Below, in pieces: positions 9,644 to 18,398 of a stretch of 64,000 nucleotides of DNA. This stretch comes from Flavobacteriales bacterium UBA6770 (GTDB lineage Bacteria; Bacteroidota; Bacteroidia; Flavobacteriales_G; Salibacteraceae). The stretch lies in assembly GCA_905181875.1 (NCBI GenBank), contig CAJIZH010000001.1, forward strand, positions 1 through 64,000, written 5' to 3'. A model generated the notes under the pieces. The model saw only the letters and a program-made list of their open reading frames with translations, did not search any database and was not told the origin of the DNA. Each line of letters starts with the position of its first letter. Position 1 is the stretch's first letter. The position numbers and the translations under genes were made by a program.

Positions 9644-11107
9644 ATGAATCGTCTAAGTACAATCCTTTATCTCGCAGCTTTATTTCTTCTTTTTAGTTGT
9701 CAAGAATCTGTTCTAGAATATCCACAAGCCGATGTTGTAATTGTTCAAGTTAATGACATTTATGAAATCGATGGCGTAAATCAAGGAAAGGGAGGAAATC
9801 TAGCAAGAGTTCAGGGACTTGTGGATAGTCTTAAAAAAGTGTATCCACAAGTTTTACTCGTTCATGCAGGTGATTTTTTGAATCCATCGTTAATTGGAAA
9901 CTTGAAGGATGAAAGCGGAGAAAAAGTAAAAGGAAAGCACATGGTGGATGTTATGAATGCTATGAGTTTTGATGCAGTCGCCTTTGGAAACCATGAAATT
10001 GACTTGAACTATCCAACTTTGAAAAAACGATTAAATGAAATGAATTTTGATATGATATCGGCCAATCTGTTTTTTAGAGATTCAGCAGAAATACGAGCCT
10101 TTCGTCAAAATGAAAAAGAGATCAAAGGATACAAGAATTTTGAAATTAATACCAAATCAGGGCTGAGAACTTTATCATTATTATCAGTGATTTTACCCTA
10201 TAACAAAAAAGACTATGTGCACTATCAAAATGTAAATAGTACCATTCAATCGAATATGATTGATCTGAAGGAAAAAGCAGATGGCGTTTTTCTGCTAACG
10301 CATTTAAACCGAAGAGAGGACAATGAATTGGGTGAAAAATTTCAGGAAATAAATTTGATAATGGGTGGGCATGATCATTACAATTTTTGCGATACTCTAG
10401 GAAGTGAGCGGTATTTGACAAAAGCAGATGCAAATGCAAGAACAGCTTGGGTTCATTATGTCTCTTGGAGTGATAACTCAAAGGAGTTTCTTAGTAAATC
10501 AGTATTGGTTGATATTAATAATGAAATCAAGAAAAACATAAAAGTAGAAAGCATCATTGAAAAGTGGAAACAATTTAGTATTGAGAAAACCTCAGAACAA
10601 GGATATCAAATGTCAAATGTGTTAATGGAAATTGAACGGCCATTAGACGCAAGAGAAGAATCTATCCGCAGTCAGCAGACCGATTTTGGTAAACTAGTTT
10701 GTGAAGCGATGGCGTCAACGTTTGATACTGCTGATATTGTTGTTTTGAATTCCGGGTCAATTCGATATGACGATTTGATGTTGAACCCAGTTACTGAAGG
10801 AGATATTTTAAAAGCTTTACCGTTAGGAGGTGTAATAAAGGGAGCTTATGTGAGTGGAGTAGATTTAATGAAAATATATAAAGCTGGAAAGTTAAATGAG
10901 GGTTCTGGAGGATACCTCCAAGTGCTGCAAATACCTCAAGGCATTACGGAATTTGGCATGTATTTTTTGGTAACAACTAGTTATGTGTCTGCTGGTCGCG
11001 AAAAGAATTTGGGCTTCATGAAAGATTTTGAATGGGAAGTACCTAAAGATTTAGACGAAGGAGAAAATGATATACGGAAAATACTGATTGAGTATTTGTC
11101 GAATTGA
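9644..11107 (+). CDS. UshA-like metallophosphoesterase / 5'-nucleotidase lipoprotein
   Basis: Surface or periplasmic phosphoesterase with an N-terminal calcineurin-like metallophosphatase domain and a C-terminal 5'-nucleotidase domain. The lipobox LLFSC about 18 residues from the ATG at 9644 predicts a lipoprotein; an upstream in-frame start at 9596 would bury this signal. Metal-site motifs seen are VHAGDF, FGNHEID and MGGHDHYNF. The C-terminal substrate domain has VVLNSGSIRYDD. The first metal motif reads QVNDIYEID, with Tyr where UshA has His, a variant I associate with a Bacteroidota/eukaryote-like subgroup. Divergently transcribed from fdhD with a 49-base spacer. Exact substrate (nucleotides or other phosphoesters) unknown. 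Confidence 0.88.
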   Translation: MNRLSTILYLAALFLLFSCQESVLEYPQADVVIVQVNDIYEIDGVNQGKGGNLARVQGLVDSLKKVYPQVLLVHAGDFLNPSLIGNLKDESGEKVKGKHMVDVMNAMSFDAVAFGNHEIDLNYPTLKKRLNEMNFDMISANLFFRDSAEIRAFRQNEKEIKGYKNFEINTKSGLRTLSLLSVILPYNKKDYVHYQNVNSTIQSNMIDLKEKADGVFLLTHLNRREDNELGEKFQEINLIMGGHDHYNFCDTLGSERYLTKADANARTAWVHYVSWSDNSKEFLSKSVLVDINNEIKKNIKVESIIEKWKQFSIEKTSEQGYQMSNVLMEIERPLDAREESIRSQQTDFGKLVCEAMASTFDTADIVVLNSGSIRYDDLMLNPVTEGDILKALPLGGVIKGAYVSGVDLMKIYKAGKLNEGSGGYLQVLQIPQGITEFGMYFLVTTSYVSAGREKNLGFMKDFEWEVPKDLDEGENDIRKILIEYLSN

Positions 11108-11163
11108 TCAATGAAATTAGTAAAATGCGATGATTAATACCCGCTATTTTCCGCCGTATCATC

Positions 11164-11230
11164 CTGGATTTATTTTAGGATCTCGTATTTTCTGCAACTC
11201 GATTGGGTTCAGATTCTGAAATAAATTCAG
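11164..11230. repeat. Intergenic imperfect inverted repeat
   Basis: Two 20-base arms (11164-11183 and 11211-11230) are inverted copies matching at 17 of 20 positions, around a core like CTGAATTTATTTCAG. They lie in the 179-base spacer between the convergent phosphoesterase and EEP genes. This form is common as a dispersed intergenic repeat in Bacteroidota; here it could also fold as a bidirectional terminator, although a clear T-run is lacking on both sides. Confidence 0.5.
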
Positions 11231-11286
11231 CAGGACTATTAAGAAGTTTTTTTTGAGACCTATTATTCTACTGTGCCAGTAAATGA

Positions 11287-12381
11287 CTAATCGACTGAAA
11301 AATAGCCCACCAATGGATAATGATCGGATAAGTCTTTTTTAACCACTTCAAAATGGTGGTTCTTAATGGTATTACTATACATCATATAGTCGATACGTAA
11401 CATTGGAAAAGCGCCGTTATATGTATGTCCTAGGCCATCACCGGATTCTTCGAAAGCATCATTTAGTTCGCCTTTAATTTGCTGATAAGTATACGAAAGT
11501 GGGGTATCATTAAAATCACCACAAACAATTACCGGATATTGACATTCAGAAATATGCTGCCTTATTTTTTCTGCCTGTTCTTGTCTTTTCGAGTAAGCAG
11601 ATTTTAGTTTGTCTAAAACAGATTTTGCATCATTTATTTTTTCTTTCTGCGACTCTCCATTGTATTGAAAAACATTCATATCTCTTTGGCCCAATCCTAA
11701 ACTTTGCAGATGCATGTTATAGAAACGAACAATAGTTCCGTTAAAATCAATATCGGTATAAATACACATATTAGTACCCTCACGCTCAAAGTCTACAATC
11801 CCTTTTTTTACTATTGGGTATTGAGATAGTGTTGCAATTCCAAAAGAATTTCCTCGAAATTCAACAAGTATTTCGACATGTCTGTACTTAGCATGTGTAA
11901 TTCTCTTTATGGAATCGTAAGGTGTGAAACCTTCCCGGTTTGTATTGAAAAATTCTTGAAAGCAATACACATCATAAATTCCTTCATCTAAAAATTCAAA
12001 GACCTTCCTGCTATCTTCAATTTGGAATTCAGGACCATTTAGTCCGAGTGCTCTTAGGTTATGAGATAATACGCGAATACTATTTACTGGAGGATATTCA
12101 TTGACTTCATGGGATTGGTAAAATTTAGCAAAATGAAAATAGCCTAGTGCTATTGCCACAGTGCTAAGAAATAAATGCTTTTTTAATCTAATAATCCAGT
12201 AGAGAATAAGAACGGCATTAGCGATAAGGAGTATAGGATAAGCTAATCCAAAAATTGAGATGTACCAATAATCCGTGGGATTAACATATGGTGCTGCATA
12301 TGAAATGAGTAAAGTAAGTGCCGCCAGAATGTTAAAGACATAAATCGCCTTGTCAACTATAGATAGTGCTGTTTTTCGCAT
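11287..12381 (-). CDS. Endonuclease/exonuclease/phosphatase-family protein with N-terminal membrane helices
   Basis: Three hydrophobic helices occupy about residues 12-85, followed by an EEP-fold catalytic domain: IRVLSHNLRAL (Asn of the first metal motif), CFQEFFN (Glu), YNMHLQSLG, VICGDFNDTP (GDFN motif), RIDYMMYS and the closing SDHYPLVGYF (catalytic Asp-His). EEP members hydrolyse nucleic acids, inositol phosphates or sphingomyelin; membrane anchoring argues against a DNA-repair role. It lies downstream of two rhomboid genes on the same strand, separated by 262 bases, an arrangement I recognise from other Bacteroidota. Confidence 0.88.
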   Translation of the reverse strand: MRKTALSIVDKAIYVFNILAALTLLISYAAPYVNPTDYWYISIFGLAYPILLIANAVLILYWIIRLKKHLFLSTVAIALGYFHFAKFYQSHEVNEYPPVNSIRVLSHNLRALGLNGPEFQIEDSRKVFEFLDEGIYDVYCFQEFFNTNREGFTPYDSIKRITHAKYRHVEILVEFRGNSFGIATLSQYPIVKKGIVDFEREGTNMCIYTDIDFNGTIVRFYNMHLQSLGLGQRDMNVFQYNGESQKEKINDAKSVLDKLKSAYSKRQEQAEKIRQHISECQYPVIVCGDFNDTPLSYTYQQIKGELNDAFEESGDGLGHTYNGAFPMLRIDYMMYSNTIKNHHFEVVKKDLSDHYPLVGYFSVD

Positions 12382-12643
12382 GACTGATTATTACATCAAA
12401 GATGAATAATTGATAGTAATATTAACTGGTAGGAGCACATCGTTTTTAAACATTTTAAACCTTAAAATCACAGTCATTTTATATGCATAATCGAAGCACT
12501 TTTGAAAGAAATAGGTGCGATAGTTAAATATAAACTCCGCGCAAATCATTCAAATGAGACTGCTACTGAGTCCAATAATGCCGATTAGTTTTAGTCTCTA
12601 GGGAGTGATTGACTTATCGGAAAATCAACAAACTCAGCTCAAC

Positions 12644-13534
12644 TTACTTTCTTCCACTTGCTTTAAATAAAAACTCTTTTTCCGTTTCGGTAAGAGAATC
12701 GTATCCTGATTTTCCGATTTTATCGAGTATTCCATCGATTTTCTGTTGATGTTCTGCGTCGTTCAAATTTGAAGAGCTAGGATTTGCAGTTGCTGTTTTT
12801 CGTTCTTGTTGCGTGTTCGATCTTTTGTTAGAAACTACGCGCATTTTCTTTTTCATAAAAGGATTGCGTACTGTGAATAAAAAGCTGTAAAAAGGGACAG
12901 ACCAATCTTTTCCGTTTTGCAGATTTCTCACAAAGAAAAAGCCTAAAGCTGCACCGCCAATATGCGCCAGTTTACCACCCATGTTTACAGAGAAATCCAA
13001 CACTGATGTCAGAATTAATGCCCCTATTGCAAGATACTTCAATGGAACGGGTCCGAGCAGAAAAATATTAATTCTATAGTCTGGTAAAAGTGTAGCTGAA
13101 GCCACAACTATTGCCATTACGGCTGCAGAAGCACCTAAAAGCAGACCTCCCATTGGGAATGAACCAACGGCTGCTAATAGGTTGAAACTTATGGAGTACA
13201 ATAAACCGCCTGCAATTCCACCCAAGAAATAGATAGCTACAAACCGTCGAGGTCCAAGGTATTCTAATAAAATTTTCCCTATCCAATATAACCAGATCAT
13301 ATTGAAAAGAATGTGCATAAAATTGGCATGCAAAAACATGTAAGTGACTGCCGACCAAATGTGTAATAAGAAATAAGTTGCATCACCAGGTATAGCAAAC
13401 CAATTTACTATTGGAATAAACCGCCCAAAAAGTTCGGTGATCAGAAAAATAATTACGTTAGCTACGATGATTTTAGAGAGAGGATTGTCTCCGGTAAAAA
13501 TTCTTTTAAAGTCGTCAAGAATGAAATTTGCCAT
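12644..13534 (-). CDS. Rhomboid-family intramembrane serine protease with C-terminal DUF6576-like tail
   Basis: Integral membrane protease. The six-helix rhomboid core contains HANFMHILFNMIWLYWIG (helix 2), the catalytic serine in LGASAAVMAI (GxSx motif) and the catalytic histidine in LAHIGGAALGFFF. After the core comes a basic, disordered stretch (MKKKMRVVSNKR) and a conserved tail, ILDKIGKSGYDSLTETEKEFLFKAS, which fits the DUF6576 motif found on many Bacteroidota rhomboids. It starts 2 bases after the stop of a second rhomboid gene and is probably cotranscribed with it and mutL. Substrates unknown. Confidence 0.92.
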   Translation of the reverse strand: MANFILDDFKRIFTGDNPLSKIIVANVIIFLITELFGRFIPIVNWFAIPGDATYFLLHIWSAVTYMFLHANFMHILFNMIWLYWIGKILLEYLGPRRFVAIYFLGGIAGGLLYSISFNLLAAVGSFPMGGLLLGASAAVMAIVVASATLLPDYRINIFLLGPVPLKYLAIGALILTSVLDFSVNMGGKLAHIGGAALGFFFVRNLQNGKDWSVPFYSFLFTVRNPFMKKKMRVVSNKRSNTQQERKTATANPSSSNLNDAEHQQKIDGILDKIGKSGYDSLTETEKEFLFKASGRK

Positions 13535-13536
13535 TT

Positions 13537-14289
13537 CTATAAGTGCTTAGTTTTTGCGTTTTTTTGCCAATATTTAATAAGCAAATACCCAAACAACATT
13601 CCACCCAAATGAGCAAAATGCGCCACATTATCACCGGGTCGTTGTTGAATTCCATTTATTAGTTCTAATACTCCATAACCAGCTACAAAATATTTGGCTT
13701 TGATTGGAACAGGAATAAACATCATGTATAAAGAGGTATTCGGAAACAACATTCCAAAAGCTAACAGAACACCAAATAAACTTCCAGAAGCACCAACTAG
13801 GCCTGTGTTATAGAGAGCATTTAATTTACCCATATTAGGGTCGACATAATTTCTTCCTGAAACAATAAGATCAGCTCCCCCTTTCATTACATATTCAATT
13901 GCTGATGGAGTCATCATACTCTCAAGATTCATTATTTCGAAATACACGATTCCATAGTGCAATAATGAAGCTCCAATACCAGTAATTAAGTAGTATATCA
14001 AAAATCGTTTAGGTCCCCATGCATTTTCAATCTGGCTACCGAACATCCAAACGGCAAACATGTTGAAGAATAAGTGAGAAATACCGCCATGCATGAACAT
14101 GTAGGTAACCAACTGGTAGGGTTCAAATAGGGGAGATTCAAAATAGTGAAGCCCCAAAATATTGGTTAGGTCAATGTCTAAAGACAGATTGAAAGTAACC
14201 GTTGCTAAAAATAATAACCCATTGATAATGAGTAAGTTTTTAACTACTGGAGGTAACATTGAAAATCCTTGAGAACCCATTCCTTGCAT
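13537..14289 (-). CDS. Rhomboid-family intramembrane serine protease
   Basis: Second rhomboid of the pair, 250 residues with six membrane helices. Key features are HGGISHLFFNMFAVWMFG (helix 2), the active-site serine in VGASGSLFGVLLAFG and the active-site histidine in AHLGGMLFGYLLIKYW, so both catalytic residues are kept. A loop of about 30 residues after helix 3 (ESMMTPSAIEYVMKGGAD) is typical of the Bacteroidota version. The start codon overlaps the mutL stop by one base (TAATG), which indicates translational coupling. Confidence 0.93.
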   Translation of the reverse strand: MQGMGSQGFSMLPPVVKNLLIINGLLFLATVTFNLSLDIDLTNILGLHYFESPLFEPYQLVTYMFMHGGISHLFFNMFAVWMFGSQIENAWGPKRFLIYYLITGIGASLLHYGIVYFEIMNLESMMTPSAIEYVMKGGADLIVSGRNYVDPNMGKLNALYNTGLVGASGSLFGVLLAFGMLFPNTSLYMMFIPVPIKAKYFVAGYGVLELINGIQQRPGDNVAHFAHLGGMLFGYLLIKYWQKNAKTKHL

Positions 14290-16160
14290 TATTCGAAAGA
14301 TTTTAAAAGTTGTTCTAAACTTTGATTTTGAATAATTCTTTTTCCAGCTGGATTATAATTAGGATTCTCACACGCAAATAGTTCATCAATCAACATTTGC
14401 ATTTCAGGTTTATCCAATTTTCGACCTGATTTTACGGCGCTCTTTTGTGCTAAGCTGAATGCAAGGTTGACTCGCCCATCTAATTTAAGTTCGGTATCGT
14501 TCAGTTTGTAATTGCTAATTATACCATCAATCACATCTAAGGCATTTGTACTTTTTATTTCTGTAGGCATTCCCCGAACTATAAACGCGTTTTTCCCAAA
14601 TTCATCTATGTCAAAACCCATGCATCTCAGTTGAGGTAATAACTCATTTAACAAATCTGCGTCATTAGGGTTTAGATCAATATTCTCAGGAAAAATGAGC
14701 TGCTGTGCTTTTCCATTGCCTTGGGCCAATTGCCCTAAATACCGTTCAAAAAGAACACGTTCGTGGGCCCTCTGTTGATCAACAATCATCATTCCCGATT
14801 TTATTTGAATGATAATAAATCGATTGTGTAGTTGAATGATTTTGTCTTGAGTAGTAGAACTTGATTCGGTTTCACTTGAACTTACCAAGCTGGCATTTTG
14901 TTCAAATTCATTTTCCATAGTTTCAAAATCCATGGTTGGCTGAAGTTCGGAATCTGTATTTTGAATAAGGTTTTCCCAATGGTCTACAGGTGTTGAATAG
15001 GCAGGGTTTACCGCACTATAATCCATTTTTCGAGTTATTCCACTCGCATTTTTGCGCTCACTAAAAGGATTATACTCGGGATCTACTGAAATACCTGGAA
15101 GACCTAGTTTTTTGTTTTTTTCGAGTTGATCAAAAGAGGTTTCTCGATTAAAATCTAGCGACGGCGTAATATTATGTTCCCCAAGCGCTTTTTTTACTGA
15201 AGAGCGAATTATGGCATAAACTGATTTTTCGTCCTCAAATTTTATTTCAGTTTTGGTAGGGTGGATATTTATATCCATTGAACCTGGGTCCAGATCCAAT
15301 TTTAAAAAATAGGAGGGATGGTGTCCTTTCGGAATAAGATCTTCAAATGCTTGTTGAACTGCATGATGCAGGTAATGATTTTTAATAAATCGATTATTAG
15401 CGAAGAAGTATTGTTCACCTCGAGTTTTTCTTGCAAACTCAGGCTTACAAATAAATCCTTTTATTGAAACAATGTTTGTTGTCTCTTGAACAGGAACCAA
15501 TCTGTCGTTAAAATTTTTTCCAAATACGGCTACTAATCGCTGCCTGAATGTTCCCCGTTCCAAATGAAAAAGTTCTTCACCGTCTTGGTAAAGTTGAAAC
15601 TTCACGTCGGGATGAACCAAAGCTATTCGCTCAAATTGATCGATAATATGTCGACTTTCCACAGAATTTTTCTTTAGAAATTTCCTTCTAGCCGGAATAT
15701 TAAAGAATAGATTTTTTATGGAAATCGAAGTGCCGTTTGGCGAAGTACAAGGCTCTTGTTTGGTAACTTTACTCGCAGCGACTTTAATCAAGTTCGCTAA
15801 TTCATCTTCACCTCGTTTTGATTTTATTTCAGCTTCAGAAATCGCTACGATACTTGCAAGAGCTTCTCCTCTAAAACCCATTGTGGTAATGTAAAAGAGG
15901 TCTTCTGCATTTTTGATTTTAGATGTTGCATGACGTTCCAAGCACATTCGAATATCGGTAGGAGACATTCCTTTTCCATTGTCAATTACTTGAATCATGC
16001 CTTTTCCGGCATCTTCGACAATTAGTTTGACTTTGGTTGCACCTGCATCTATACTATTTTCTAGTAATTCTTTTACTACTGAAGCAGGTCGTTGAACGAC
16101 TTCACCAGCAGCAATTTGGTTTGCCACATTATCGGGTAATAAGTTGATAATGTTTTCCAT
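14289..16160 (-). CDS. mutL: DNA mismatch repair protein MutL
   Basis: Cytoplasmic GHKL ATPase that links MutS mismatch recognition to strand removal. N-terminal ATPase motifs are all present: [32 protein letters not shown] and [10 protein letters not shown], followed by [21 protein letters not shown]. The MutL C-terminal dimerisation domain has [13 protein letters not shown] where endonuclease-type MutL has DQHA(x)2E(x)4E: the acidic positions are kept but HA is replaced by QR. The Cys-rich final motif is replaced by NPAGKRII. Length (623) is typical. It overlaps the upstream small membrane protein by one base and precedes two rhomboid genes. Confidence 0.96.
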   Translation of the reverse strand: [623 protein letters not shown]

Positions 16161-16450
16161 TAACTATTAAGATAAAGGTAAATTACAGCGAAAAGAAAAA
16201 CTGCAATTAATGCCACTCTAATATTTGATTTCTGAATAATTCCCTGACGACTGCCTCTTTCCCAATCAGATCTAAGCCTTTGTCTAAGTAAGTCACTATT
16301 CAGGTCACCTCGTTTTTCGGCTGCAACTTCTTTTTCGATGCGAGCAACGCGTTGTTCTAAATCTTCTTTTTCGGCATCATAAAAAACGGGTTTATAATTA
16401 AACGTTTTGTACCGAGGAAGTTTTATAAATGTAGGAAGTCTGTTTCTCAT
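16160..16450 (-). CDS. Small single-helix membrane protein upstream of mutL
   Basis: About 96 residues from the ATG at 16450. The N-terminus FIKLPRYKTFNYKPVFYDAE fits a small Bacteroidota family (KLPxxRxYNYxPRYY) usually found beside ribH/mutL and sometimes mislabelled as a riboflavin synthase subunit. A charged helical middle follows (residues about 30-70), then one C-terminal membrane helix (VALIAVFLFAVIYLYL). A longer frame to 16618 exists, but its extra 56 residues overlap an intergenic repeat and lack the conserved start. Function unknown; no catalytic residue is apparent. Confidence 0.8.
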   Translation of the reverse strand: MRNRLPTFIKLPRYKTFNYKPVFYDAEKEDLEQRVARIEKEVAAEKRGDLNSDLLRQRLRSDWERGSRQGIIQKSNIRVALIAVFLFAVIYLYLNS

Positions 16451-16944
16451 AAAATACAACCTCAAAGATATATACTTTGCGTTGGTTGTCTTACGAATAC
16501 AAGGCTTCAATTTGCCTAAAAATTGGTAAGATTTAAGTAATAAAATATGTTGTGTTGTAGGATATTGTGGAATGAAAATTATACCTGTCATTTCGAGTGT
16601 TTTGTGAAGAATGAGCAAAACGTATCGAGAAATAGTCTAACTAATCTGTCTTTCTCGATACTAATTTCTTCGAAATTCACTCGAAATGACAGATCCTACA
16701 ATATTCTGCAACACTTCCAAAAAAAAAGCCCTGCACTGTACTGCATCATGCTAACGTATGCTTCGGAGGTATGACTGTTCAGCCTTTGGCTGATAGGGAA
16801 CACTTATCGACTGCAGATTAGCGGAAGGAGTTGTGTGTTTAGCTTCGTGTTACCACTGAAATTCCTACGTATTACCACGGAGAGCGCATTTGATGTAATA
16901 TACTTTCTTTTACGTTTATTGGCTAATTCTAAAATCAATTCATT
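16451..16944. other. Gene-free region with long inverted repeat
   Basis: No convincing gene. The left part (about 16550-16710) is filled by a long inverted repeat described separately. The right part (about 16710-16944) holds the promoter region for the following lamin-tail-domain gene, but no clear -33/-7 element was recognised. A short plus-strand frame across the repeat (16547-16774) has no protein features. Confidence 0.5.
16584..16692. repeat. Long intergenic inverted repeat (about 110 bp)
   Basis: The outer arms CTGTCATTTCGAGTG (ending at 16599) and CACTCGAAATGACAG (16678-16692) are perfect inverted copies. Inside lies a second perfect pair, TATCGAGAAA (16623-16632) and TTTCTCGATA (16651-16660), with partly matching sequence between the two pairs. 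Related sequence outside the arms (about 16550-16570 against 16694-16712) is also inverted, so the structure may be about 160 bp long. It resembles the CATTTCGAGTG-type dispersed intergenic repeats of Bacteroidota. No transposase is present, so it would be a non-autonomous element or an RNA hairpin. Confidence 0.7.
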
Positions 16945-17661
16945 ATGAAAAAACAATTAATTAGCGCAGCATTTGTTGCCTTTGGAGCTGTTGGAACATT
17001 TGGCTTAAACGCTCAAAGTTGCAGCGAAGTATACATTACCGAAATCTACTCAGGAGAAGATGTAAGTGAAGTCGGAATTACAAATGCAGCATTCGAAATT
17101 TTTAATCCTACCGCCTCAACTATCGATTTAGAAGATTACACATTTGTACTAACTGGGAAAAATGTATCGGATTATGTGGTTGACCTTACAGGAAAAACGG
17201 TAGCCTCAGACGAGACTTTTGTTATGGTAGACGACGATTCTGAGACGGACTTGCTTTTAAAGTCTGACATGGCATTGTCCAATTTTAATATTAAAAAGTA
17301 CAGTCGCGTTTTTTTAAAAAACGACGGAACTACCATTGATTTTTTTGGTCAAGACATTGCCGATACTATAGATGCTGATACTTTGGATGCTGAAGAATAT
17401 TTAAATAACAATCAAGCATTTTTAGACTTGAATATAGACCTAAGTTCTTTACCCAGTATTAGCCTAAGAAGAAACCCGCTAGTAGAAGAAGGTGATTTGA
17501 CTTGGAATGGCTTGTTCCACAATTGGTTTCCTTATCCAGCGGTTGGTTATGTTGATATCGGAGATTTTAAAGGGATTTGTACTGGAAATCTTGTTATTGG
17601 TTGGAGCATAGAGGGCTTTGATGCCCACGAGGGTGATAGTCATAACAGCTCATCAAATTAA
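16945..17661 (+). pseudogene. Lamin-tail-domain secreted protein, N-terminal part before an in-frame stop
   Basis: The signal peptide ends near residue 24 (GLNAQ), followed by a lamin-tail domain (LTD) at about residues 28-125: EVYITEIYSG, AAFEIFNPTASTIDLEDYTF, ADETFVMVDDD-like strands and NDGTTIDFFG. LTD proteins of Bacteroidota are secreted, often calcium- or surface-associated. The frame ends at TAA 17659-17661, yet the same frame stays open from 17662 to a T9SS sorting domain ending at 18222. The two pieces therefore form one 426-codon gene broken by a single nonsense codon. Either the gene is recently inactivated or the base is a sequencing error. Confidence 0.75.
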
Positions 17662-18222
17662 TTTACAGCTGGAGTATCTTTTACTGGAACAGGAAGTGGT
17701 GCTTCCTCTAAAATGTATTATACAAGAGTAACACCAACTGATGGGCGCGGTATCGCCGACCTCTCAGATTACATTGATAACCAGAACCAAGATGCATTTG
17801 TAAGTACTAATTCTCTAAAGGTTGGTTTTGTTCTTGACGATTTAGAAGCAGAAGCTGATGAGTGGACAGATGCTGAGTTAAATACATTTGATGAAACAGT
17901 CGACCCTCAAAATTCTATATTAAAAATTAAAGTTGTTGATAACGATGCTGCAGCCTCAGTTCTTGATTTTAATTCCTCACCTTTTAATATTTATCCAACT
18001 ATATTTAGCGTACATTTTTTCATTTCTGGACTTACAGAATCAAAAAGTAGCATTGACAATCTCGCGTTATACTCTTTAAATGGTGAAAGCATAAGAATAA
18101 GCATTTTGCGACAAGATGATGAAATAAAAGTTACACCGCATAATCATTTGTCTGCTGGAGTTTACGTTTTATCTTTTATTTCAAATGACGAAGTTTATAC
18201 TGGAACAATAATTAAAGACTAG
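17662..18222 (+). pseudogene. Lamin-tail-domain secreted protein, C-terminal part with T9SS sorting domain
   Basis: Same reading frame as the upstream piece. The first in-frame ATG is at 17713, but the frame is open from 17662. It continues the LTD protein (YYTRVTPTDGRGIADLSDYI) and ends with a type A T9SS C-terminal domain: FNIYPTIFS near the start of the domain, LALYSLNGE, and LSAGVYVLSF before the C-terminus. This domain directs export across the outer membrane and is normally cleaved. On its own this piece lacks a signal peptide and could not be secreted. Confidence 0.75.
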
Positions 18223-18297
18223 TGTAGTATTTCACAATATTATTTTATTTGTGATTTTAAAGTGACTATTTTAGTTTTTAGCGGTAAGGTTTTTATG

Positions 18298-18334
18298 GCA
18301 AGATCAAAGTGCATACTTTGGTCTTGCTTAGTTT
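18298..18334 (+). terminator. Hairpin downstream of the LTD gene
   Basis: GCAAGATCAAAGT (18298-18310) and ACTTTGGTCTTGC (18315-18327) pair over 13 positions with one G-U, with a 4-base loop, followed by TTAGTTT. It lies 75 bases after the stop of the LTD gene and before the next gene. The stem is strong, but the T-run is weak, so it could be a terminator or only a stable transcript end. Confidence 0.5.
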
Positions 18335-18398
18335 AAAATATATTTATAAATAATTTTAAGATTTGTCAATTTGTTCTTGGATAATTAATTAAACCTAA

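Noticed and set aside
10146-10481. Minus-strand 111-codon ORF inside the UshA-like gene
   Set aside because: Antisense shadow; His-rich random composition and no family features.
12391-12549. Minus-strand 53-codon ORF upstream of the EEP gene
   Set aside because: No signal, motif or recognisable family; length is compatible with chance in AT-rich DNA.
16160-16450. Riboflavin synthase beta subunit label for the small protein upstream of mutL
   Set aside because: No lumazine synthase motif; it is a one-helix membrane protein of a family that carries this name by annotation carry-over.
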